Below are positions 32,674 through 38,310 of a DNA stretch of 38,310 nucleotides, in pieces. Each line of letters opens with the position of its first letter. The first letter of the stretch is position 1. The notes under the pieces are model-generated. The model had not been told where the DNA came from. It worked only from the letters and a program-made list of their open reading frames with translations, and searched no databases. A program made the position numbers and the translations under genes. Source of the stretch: Tessaracoccus sp. OH4464_COT-324 (GTDB lineage: Bacteria > Actinomycetota > Actinomycetes > Propionibacteriales > Propionibacteriaceae); NCBI RefSeq assembly GCF_003932855.1, contig NZ_RQYZ01000022.1, forward strand, positions 1 to 38,310, written 5' to 3'.

Positions 32674-32871
32674 GGTTAAACCTTTCTTGTAATGCCGCCG
32701 GTGGGCGGCGTTCACTGGTTAGACGGGCCGAGCGCCCGATTCGTCACGGATGAACAGAAAATTTCTGCGCATCACTGCCGAATCGACTCCCGCCAGAGGC
32801 TCCCCGCAAGGAGAATCGAACCCGCTTCCCCTCTTAGAGGATGCTAGAAGTAGGCGTTCCGTTGGGGAGGC

Positions 32872-33282
32872 TCACTGGGCTCGCGCCCCATCGTCGGTGG
32901 CCGTGTCGTCGGAGGGCAGGTGCACGTCGTTGACCGTTACGTTCACCTCGGTGACCGTCATACCGACGATGGTCTCGATGGCGTTGATGATCGCCTGACG
33001 TACGCCGTCGGCCACCTCTTGCAGTGGGGTGGGGTACTCGGTGACGAGCACCACGTCGACCGAGACCTGTCCATCGTCCGCCTTGACGCTGATGCCTTGC
33101 GCCTGGCCGGCCCCGGTAACCGCTTCACGGATCGCGCCGAGTGCGCGAGCCACTCCGCCACCCAGCGCGTGCACCCCGGGGGTTTCGCGGGCGGCGATGC
33201 CGGCAACCTTGGCTATCACCGCGTCTTCGATGATGGTCTGGCCCAGCTCCGGGGTTTGGCTGGTGTTCTCTGTGGCAGTCAT
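32872..33282 (-). CDS. Asp23/Gls24 family envelope stress protein
   Basis: A 136-residue canonical Asp23 protein: QTIIEDAVIAKVAGIAARETPGVHALGGG spread over about 15-43, then VSVDVVLVTEYPTPLQEVADGVRQAIINAIETIVGMTVTEVNVTVNDVHLP over about 73-124. Asp23 anchors at the membrane with small partners and responds to cell-wall stress. ATG 33282 has AGGAG upstream. It is the first gene of the stress block, with about 198 bp between it and the GlsB-like gene. Confidence 0.92.
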   Translation of the reverse strand: MTATENTSQTPELGQTIIEDAVIAKVAGIAARETPGVHALGGGVARALGAIREAVTGAGQAQGISVKADDGQVSVDVVLVTEYPTPLQEVADGVRQAIINAIETIVGMTVTEVNVTVNDVHLPSDDTATDDGARAQ

Positions 33283-33475
33283 TGCTTCTCCTGTGCTTTG
33301 CTGTACCCGCGTCGTAGGCTCACTGGTTGGACGGCCTTCAGCTCCACTTTGTCACATCGGAGGTTGAGAGGATCCTGACCTGGGTTATCGGTTACCCGTC
33401 CGGGCGGAGTGACGGGATGGTCTCCGAGGTTGCGGCGTGGGCTGAGGCTGGGAAAGGAGTGTTGCTCGACCCGGC

Positions 33476-34837
33476 TCACGCCAGCAGGACGTGGCGCAGA
33501 CCGTCGGTGAGGGTGGGGCTGGCGAAGCAAAAACCGGAGGAGAGCAGGGCGTCGGCTGTGACCAGCTGATCAGTGTTGATCAACTGGTCGTAACCTTCCT
33601 GGCCGAGCAGTAGTTTCGGGCCCAGCGACGGCGTGGGCAGCCAGGTGGGACGGCGCAGGACCCTCCCGAGGACTTCGGCGAACTCCTGCTGGGTTGCTGG
33701 GGCTGGGGCCACCGCGTTCAGCGGGCCGCTTGCATCGTCGGTGATGAGTGCGTGGGCGTAGGCGCGCGTCAGATCATCCAACGTTATCCAGCTGAGCCAG
33801 GCGTCGCGCGCACCCATCCGCCCGCCCAGCCCCACCAGGAATAGAGGGAGTTGAGGAAGCAGGGCTCCGCCGCCTGCGCTGAGTGCGATACCGGTCCTCA
33901 GGAAGACGGTGCGCACCCCGGCCTCGCGCGCCGGTTCCGCGGCTTGCTCCCAGGCAGCAACCACGTCGGCTAGGAAACCGGGGCCGCGTTCTGAGCGTTC
34001 GCTGAGTGGCTCTCCCGGGCGGCGAGCCCCGTAGATTCCGATTGCAGAGGCCTGGACGAGGACACCCACCCCGGCTCGGGCACAGGCCTTGGCCAGCAGT
34101 CCGGTGGCTTTGACGCGCGAGTTCAAGATCAGCTGCTTGTTCCTCGCTGTGAAGCGGCCTCCTATCGTGTGTCCGGCCAGGTTGACTACCGCGTCAGCCC
34201 CGACGAGCGCCTCCTCGGGCAGCTGTCCCGTGGTCGGGCACCAGCGGGCTTCGTCGGAGCGCGCGGCGTCTCGCCGGACCAGGCAGACGACGCGGTGCCC
34301 CAGCGAGCGCAGCAGGGCCACTAGCTGTGTGCCCACAAGACCCGAGGCCCCCGCGACCACCACCTTCTTGGGGGGCGCAGGCGCCAGTGCTAGATCTGCG
34401 CGGAGTTGCCGGGAGCGGAAATCGAACAGGCGACGCAGCCTCTTTTCAACGAGCCCACGTGGCACCCCTGCGGGGGCTTCCCAGTGGACGATGTCGGTGA
34501 CTACGGTCGAATCGCCGGGCCCATCCGCGAAGTGGTGTTCGTGGCGCCAGCGGCTGAATGGGCCCGCCAGCTGCTCATCGACGAACAATCGTCCGGGTAT
34601 CAGTTCGACGTGGCGCGCCAGCCAGTTCCAGCCTGGTTTGCCGGGCAACAGCTGGGCGACGGGACTGGATATCCGCAGCCGCACCTGGGACCCCACGGCG
34701 ATCGAGTTGGTTGCTTCGCTCAGCACCGTGGCCCAGCCAGGCGGGGTCAGTCGGGTTACCGCGCCAGGCCGGGTATGCCAGGTGAACACCTCGGCTACGG
34801 GCTTGGGGTAGGAGCTGGTGTGCTTGAATACGGGCAC
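33476..34837 (-). CDS. SRPBCC domain fused to NAD-dependent epimerase (TIGR01777/YfcH family)
   Basis: A 453-residue two-domain protein. Residues 1-150 form a SRPBCC/START-like domain (KHTSSYPKPVAEVFTWHTRPGAVTRLTPP..., HEHHFADGPGDSTVVTDIV...). Residues 157-453 form an SDR-extended epimerase of TIGR01777 type: GASGLVG nucleotide loop, VVNLAGHTIGGRFTA, ASAIGIYG. YfcH-like members lack a firm function. The GTG start has AGGAG at 5 bp. Stand-alone gene. The fusion is known in actinobacteria. Confidence 0.87.
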   Translation of the reverse strand: MPVFKHTSSYPKPVAEVFTWHTRPGAVTRLTPPGWATVLSEATNSIAVGSQVRLRISSPVAQLLPGKPGWNWLARHVELIPGRLFVDEQLAGPFSRWRHEHHFADGPGDSTVVTDIVHWEAPAGVPRGLVEKRLRRLFDFRSRQLRADLALAPAPPKKVVVAGASGLVGTQLVALLRSLGHRVVCLVRRDAARSDEARWCPTTGQLPEEALVGADAVVNLAGHTIGGRFTARNKQLILNSRVKATGLLAKACARAGVGVLVQASAIGIYGARRPGEPLSERSERGPGFLADVVAAWEQAAEPAREAGVRTVFLRTGIALSAGGGALLPQLPLFLVGLGGRMGARDAWLSWITLDDLTRAYAHALITDDASGPLNAVAPAPATQQEFAEVLGRVLRRPTWLPTPSLGPKLLLGQEGYDQLINTDQLVTADALLSSGFCFASPTLTDGLRHVLLA

Positions 34838-34877
34838 GTGCTCTCCTAGTTCCAGGGTGGTTGGTCGGATTCTAGCC

Positions 34878-36050
34878 TTAGAACTCGGTGGCGCTGGGCT
34901 GTGAGTTGACTCGGTGGCGCCGGCGAGTCTGTCTCCGTCGGCTGGGCCGGGCCGTCGGAGTCCTGCTCCGCTTCGCCTGACTACGTCGTCTCGTCAAGAG
35001 CGAGCGTCTGTTTTCCTTGAGCCGGGCGATGGAGGAAGCTAGCTGCTCCTTTCGCTGAGTGAACGCGCGGGCGGATAGGAGATGGTGGATTCCGGTGACT
35101 CGGCAGAAGCCGACCGCGATTCCCGCCATGAGGAGCACCATTGCGGCCTGGATCGGCCAAACTGAGGTCTTGGTGGCGGAGACCAGAACCAGGCTGAACG
35201 TCAGTATGACGAGCGCGAAGGAGAGCAACAGTATGTTCACCCGGTCGAGCGTCGCCCGCCCGAACTGAGCCAGAACCAGCCCTATCGTGACGGCTGTGAA
35301 CGCCCAGGTGACGGCCACCAGTCTGGCTTCATCGAACAGCTGCGCCTGGTTGGCGGCTGCGGTGGCCAGCAGCGCGAGTAGCCCGATCGCCAGCTCCAAC
35401 GCCAGCAGCCCGAGTAGCCTGCTGAGCCGGGGCCGACGCCCACCTGCTCGGGCGGCCGCGTGAGCGGCGGTGGCTTTGCTGTGCAGGTCAGCCTTTTCGT
35501 AGGTTCGCAGAAGGAGGAGGGCCTCGGTGGATGAGCCGATGATGCCGGTGGTTTGTAGCATCACGGAGTAACTGAAGATGATCAGCAGCAGGAGGAATGC
35601 GGTGGCCGGGCTAGCCCTGTCGCCTGTGGGGCCGTTGATGGCGAGTTCGAACATGCAGGAAGCGAAGGCCGTCGACGTGTAGAGCGAGCAGAGCGCGTAG
35701 ACATTGCTCAGGCTGGAGTTGATGTGGAACTTATCGAAGGTGGCGAGAGCCTCGGCCTTGGTGTTTCCCAGCGCGGCTGCCACGAACAGGGTTACTGCCA
35801 CGCCCAGCAGGGCAAGGTTTGTTCCGGGGTCCGCCAGGGAGCTGACGAGGGACGGGTGGGTGTGGAGGAATAGCTGCTGGAGATGCTCCCGGGTGGCCAC
35901 GCTTTGCGAATCCAGCCGCGGGTGGGAGAGGAAGACCAGCACGGCGTACATCAAGACGCCGATCGCCGCGCTCATCAGGACGTTGTTCGCCAGCTTCCGC
36001 CGGCTCCGCCTGTAATTCCGGTATGGGGTTTCCGGCTCGGTGCCGGTCAT
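34878..36050 (-). CDS. Hypothetical multi-pass membrane protein
   Basis: I do not recognise this 390-residue protein. Eight or so hydrophobic segments can be seen (about 24-42, 77-95, 115-135, 147-165, 212-232, 243-262, 270-290, 300-318). The C-terminus (about 350-385) is a strongly basic cytoplasmic tail (RRRSQAKRSRTPTARPSRRR). Translation start ATG 36050 has only a weak upstream site. Stand-alone between the epimerase and NhaA. Confidence 0.7.
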   Translation of the reverse strand: MTGTEPETPYRNYRRSRRKLANNVLMSAAIGVLMYAVLVFLSHPRLDSQSVATREHLQQLFLHTHPSLVSSLADPGTNLALLGVAVTLFVAAALGNTKAEALATFDKFHINSSLSNVYALCSLYTSTAFASCMFELAINGPTGDRASPATAFLLLLIIFSYSVMLQTTGIIGSSTEALLLLRTYEKADLHSKATAAHAAARAGGRRPRLSRLLGLLALELAIGLLALLATAAANQAQLFDEARLVAVTWAFTAVTIGLVLAQFGRATLDRVNILLLSFALVILTFSLVLVSATKTSVWPIQAAMVLLMAGIAVGFCRVTGIHHLLSARAFTQRKEQLASSIARLKENRRSLLTRRRSQAKRSRTPTARPSRRRQTRRRHRVNSQPSATEF

Positions 36051-36193
36051 GGCCGAGTCGTGGCGCCGGCCGAGTAGCCGCCCGGGCGGCGGTCAAGTTC
36101 TGTGGGTTCGGCGAGTGCCCTGCGGCGGGTTGGCCCCATCGGAAACCTCTTCGGTCAGTCGGCGGGCGGCCCTGGAGGAGGCCGCCCGGTGGG

Positions 36194-37546
36194 TCAGGCC
36201 CTCTCCTCGGCCAGGTGATCTTTGTCGTCGGAGAACACGTCGGGGATGCCGTCGAGGTTGGCGTCGATGTGTTCCTTGCGCTCGATGGTGCGGTAGTGAC
36301 GGTTGCGCGGCGCGAGCAGCGCGCTGCCCACGATGGTGGCGACGACGGAGGCGGCCAGCACGCCGACCTTCGCCGGGTCGTGCAGCATGTGGGATCCGGG
36401 GAAGCTCAGTTCGCTGATCAGCAGGGACACGGTGAAGCCGATGCCGGCGATCGCGGATACCCCGAGCAGGTCGATCCACTTGATGTCTGGGTCGAGGTTG
36501 GCGTGTTTGAGCCGGGTGACCAGCCATGTGGTGCCGGTGATGCCGATCATCTTGCCCGCCACCAGGCCGACGACGATGCCGAGCGCCACCGACGAGGTGA
36601 GCGCATCGAACAGCCCACTGGCCCCGCCAACGTTCACGCCTGCGGAGAAGAAAGCGAACGCGGGCACCGCGAAGATCACCGAGATCGGGTTGAAGCGGTG
36701 CTCAAACGTCTCGGATAGCGAGTACTTTGGCCCAAACTCTGACTTGGCGCGCACCGGTACGAGGAAGGCAAGTACGACGCCCGCGATCGTCGCATGGATG
36801 CCGGAGTTGTAGAACAGGGCCCACACGATGATGCCGATGGGCAGCAGGAGCAGCCAGGCCGCCGTGTAGGACTTCTTGAACCAGTGCTCGAAGCGGTAGG
36901 CGAGGATGCCGTAGACGGCCAGCGGGATGATGGCGTAGGCGAGGTAGTGCAGCTGCAGGTTCGTGCTGTAGAACACGGCGATGATGGTGATCGCGATCAG
37001 GTCGTCGACGACGGCCAGGGTCAGCAGGAACGTGCGCAGCGCGGCAGGCAGGTGGGTGCCGATGATGGCGAGCACGGCCACGGCGAAGGCGATGTCGGTC
37101 GCGGCGGGGATCGCCCAACCGGAGAGCGACCCGTCGGTATTGCCCAGGTTGATCAGCACGAAGATCACCGCAGGTACCGCGACGCCGCCGAAGGCCGCGG
37201 CGACGGGCACCAGCGCGCGGCCTGGGTCGCGCAGGTCGCCGACGAGGAACTGTCGCTTCAGTTCAAGGCCCACCATAAAGAAGAACACCGCCAAGAGGCC
37301 GTCGGCGGCCCAGTGCCCGATGGAGAGCTTCAGATTCAGCCAGCCGAAGTCGTAGCCAACGTAAGCGTCGCGCAGCGCGAAGTAGGCTTCAGAAGCCCCC
37401 GAGTTGGCGACGATGAGCGCCGCGATCGTCGCGAGGATGAGTAGCAGACCGGCCATGGAGCTGGTGGTCAGCGCCTTCTCCACCCGGGTGTACTCGCGGT
37501 AGGTGCCGCGCGTCAGGATGAACTCTTCGCGTGTCTTGGGTGCCAT
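36194..37546 (-). CDS. nhaA: Na+/H+ antiporter NhaA
   Basis: A 450-residue NhaA. It has ADGLLAVFFFMVGLELKRQF (81-100), IPAATDIAFAVAVLAIIG (146-163), and the sodium-binding pair Asp181-Asp182 in AVVDDL, equal to Asp163/Asp164 in E. coli. It exchanges sodium for protons to handle salt and alkaline pH. ATG 37546 with GAGAGGG upstream was preferred to ATG 37564. The cytoplasmic tail RNRHYRTIERKEHIDANLDG is a little longer than in E. coli. Confidence 0.93.
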   Translation of the reverse strand: MAPKTREEFILTRGTYREYTRVEKALTTSSMAGLLLILATIAALIVANSGASEAYFALRDAYVGYDFGWLNLKLSIGHWAADGLLAVFFFMVGLELKRQFLVGDLRDPGRALVPVAAAFGGVAVPAVIFVLINLGNTDGSLSGWAIPAATDIAFAVAVLAIIGTHLPAALRTFLLTLAVVDDLIAITIIAVFYSTNLQLHYLAYAIIPLAVYGILAYRFEHWFKKSYTAAWLLLLPIGIIVWALFYNSGIHATIAGVVLAFLVPVRAKSEFGPKYSLSETFEHRFNPISVIFAVPAFAFFSAGVNVGGASGLFDALTSSVALGIVVGLVAGKMIGITGTTWLVTRLKHANLDPDIKWIDLLGVSAIAGIGFTVSLLISELSFPGSHMLHDPAKVGVLAASVVATIVGSALLAPRNRHYRTIERKEHIDANLDGIPDVFSDDKDHLAEERA

Positions 37547-37666
37547 GTTGGGGGCCCTCTCCATCGCTTACGAACTAACCGCCGACCAGACTTCCCGGCT
37601 CTCCAGCCAGCCATTCTCCCATACCGGCGACGATCACCCGAATCCCGGCCGTGCCCGGAAAAGCAG

Positions 37667-37690
37667 CTGGGGGCCCGGCCGGGCCCCCAG
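37667..37690 (-). terminator. Terminator of the DUF4282 gene
   Basis: A 10-bp perfect stem (CTGGGGGCCC/GGGCCCCCAG) with GGCC loop lies 23 bp after the stop, followed on the minus strand by CTGCTTTTCC, a short T tract. Confidence 0.8.
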
Positions 37691-37713
37691 GAGCGTGTGT
37701 TGCGGAGCGGAGA

Positions 37714-38310
37714 TCACTCCGACTCGGTCTTCTTCTCCTTGAGGAGCTTGGCGACACCGACGCCGATCTCCAGTGCCACTCGCAAGAGGACGAACCAGAA
37801 GAGCAAGCTGCCGAGCATGTCGAGCAGCTCAATGACGAATCCACCGAAGGAGAACCCGGCGTAGCTGAACCCGTTCAGCACCTTGCTGAAGCTCATCACC
37901 TCGACGAGGACGATGCCCACGAGGCCGAGGACGAACAGTATGCCCGCAGAACTCGGCAGCGACAGGGCGGAGAACTTGAAGTCGAACGGGCCGGGGGCCC
38001 CCTGGTGCTGCGGCTGCGGCTGCGGCTGCTGGGACCACTGCTGCTGCGGCCACTGTCCGCCCTGCTGCGCCGGCTGGGCAGGCATGCCCTGCTGCTGGGA
38101 CCACTGCTGCTGCTGCTGCGGCGGCTGCGGCTGCGACGGCTGGCCCTGTTGCCAGGGCTGCTCAGCCGCCTGCTGCTGGCCCCACTCGTTGGCGGAGGGG
38201 GCCGCTGCGGGTTGGCCCCACTCGTTGGCGGAGGCGGCGGCTGCGGGTTGGCCCCACTCGTTGGCGGAGGGAGCGGCTGCGGGTTGGCCCCACTCGTTGG
38301 CGGAGGGAGC
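37714..38310 (-). CDS. DUF4282 membrane protein with Gln/Pro-rich repeat region (partial)
   Basis: The visible 198 residues are the C-terminal part; the start is beyond the window. The last 85 residues form a DUF4282 domain with two membrane segments (FDFKFSALSLPSSAGILFVLGLVGIVLV..., then LLDMLGSLLFWFVLLRVALEIGV). Before it lies a low-complexity part of Gln, Pro, Trp and Gly (QQQWSQQQGMPAQPAQQGG...), then tandem 12-residue repeats SANEWGQPAAAP. The repeats probably lie in the cytoplasm. Function unknown. Confidence 0.82.
   Translation of the reverse strand, partial: APSANEWGQPAAAPSANEWGQPAAAASANEWGQPAAAPSANEWGQQQAAEQPWQQGQPSQPQPPQQQQQWSQQQGMPAQPAQQGGQWPQQQWSQQPQPQPQHQGAPGPFDFKFSALSLPSSAGILFVLGLVGIVLVEVMSFSKVLNGFSYAGFSFGGFVIELLDMLGSLLFWFVLLRVALEIGVGVAKLLKEKKTESE
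38181..38310. repeat. 36-bp tandem repeats, at least four units
   Basis: Units begin at 38181, 38217, 38253 and 38289, exactly 36 bp apart, and the last runs off the window. They encode NEWGQPAAAPSA-type repeats in the DUF4282 protein. Confidence 0.95.

Noticed and set aside
32785-32860. tRNA-like segment on the minus strand with a GGTTCGATTC T-loop
   Set aside because: About 74 bases can be outlined, but the T stem has mismatches, the acceptor pairs poorly and no D arm is seen. At most it is a degenerate tRNA fragment; not annotated as a gene.
33395-33416. CCCGTC/GACGGG inverted repeat after the epimerase gene
   Set aside because: Arms of 6 bp, a 10-base loop and no T tract, 60 bp from the stop; too weak to call a terminator.
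1-38310. CRISPR array, prophage, insertion sequence or rRNA
   Set aside because: No regularly spaced direct repeats with unique spacers, no transposase or integrase motifs and no rRNA-like stretch were seen.

Overview
The window looks like chromosome from a high-GC, facultatively anaerobic Gram-positive actinobacterium. Propionibacteriaceae (Arachnia/Tessaracoccus-like) is my best guess. The reasons are high-GC codon use with many GTG/TTG starts, a 13E12/DUF222-like gene start at the left edge, an MprAB-type two-component system, Asp23/ECF-sigma genes, proline-rich cell-wall surface proteins and a fermentative pyruvate formate-lyase locus. This placement is inference; there is no rRNA or other taxonomic marker.

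Layout. 1-174: start of a DUF222-like gene leaving the window. 257-8076: a polyol-type cluster, with a HAD phosphatase divergent from a GpsA-like dehydrogenase, a PRD regulator, gutM, srlA, srlE, srlB and an sn-glycerol-1-phosphate dehydrogenase (AraM/EgsA family). The five genes from the regulator to the dehydrogenase, except the gutM-srlA and srlE-srlB gaps, overlap. The EIIA (SrlB) lacks its phospho-histidine and no sorbitol-6-phosphate dehydrogenase is present. 8089-8138: perfect bidirectional terminator. 8141-9211: thioester (TQXA) surface protein ending in LPKTGC. 9802-13104: pyruvate formate-lyase operon in which the glycyl-radical domain is a separate 82-residue protein with its own ribosome-binding site. 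13188-16642: DUF808 membrane protein, luciferase-like flavin oxidoreductase behind a palindrome, PepSY lipoprotein, nucleosidase. 16695-17311: SmtB-type zinc sensor and a His/Cys-rich metallothionein-like protein. 17330-21092: sulfurtransferase, YetF-like protein, an unknown membrane protein and an Aes-like esterase.

21127-21445: two copies of a 93-bp element with DnaA-box-like motifs, next to an MprAB-like two-component system (21445-23561). 23679-24677: ornithine carbamoyltransferase. 24746-26815: secreted 5'-nucleotidase that also ends in LPKTGC. 27003-30525: tandem palindromes and a 2-oxoacid dehydrogenase E1alpha-E1beta-E2 operon without E3. 30761-33282: ECF sigma factor, three Asp23-type proteins and a GlsB-like membrane protein, ending in a structured terminator. 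33476-38310: SRPBCC-epimerase fusion, unknown membrane protein, NhaA antiporter, and a DUF4282 protein with tandem repeats that runs off the right edge.

The most unusual signals are: (1) two unrelated secreted proteins that end exactly at LPKTGC with no membrane anchor; (2) the two-gene pyruvate formate-lyase; (3) the glucitol-type PTS with a dead-looking EIIA, linked to glycerol-1-phosphate and glycerol-3-phosphate dehydrogenase families; (4) the duplicated DnaA-box-like element.
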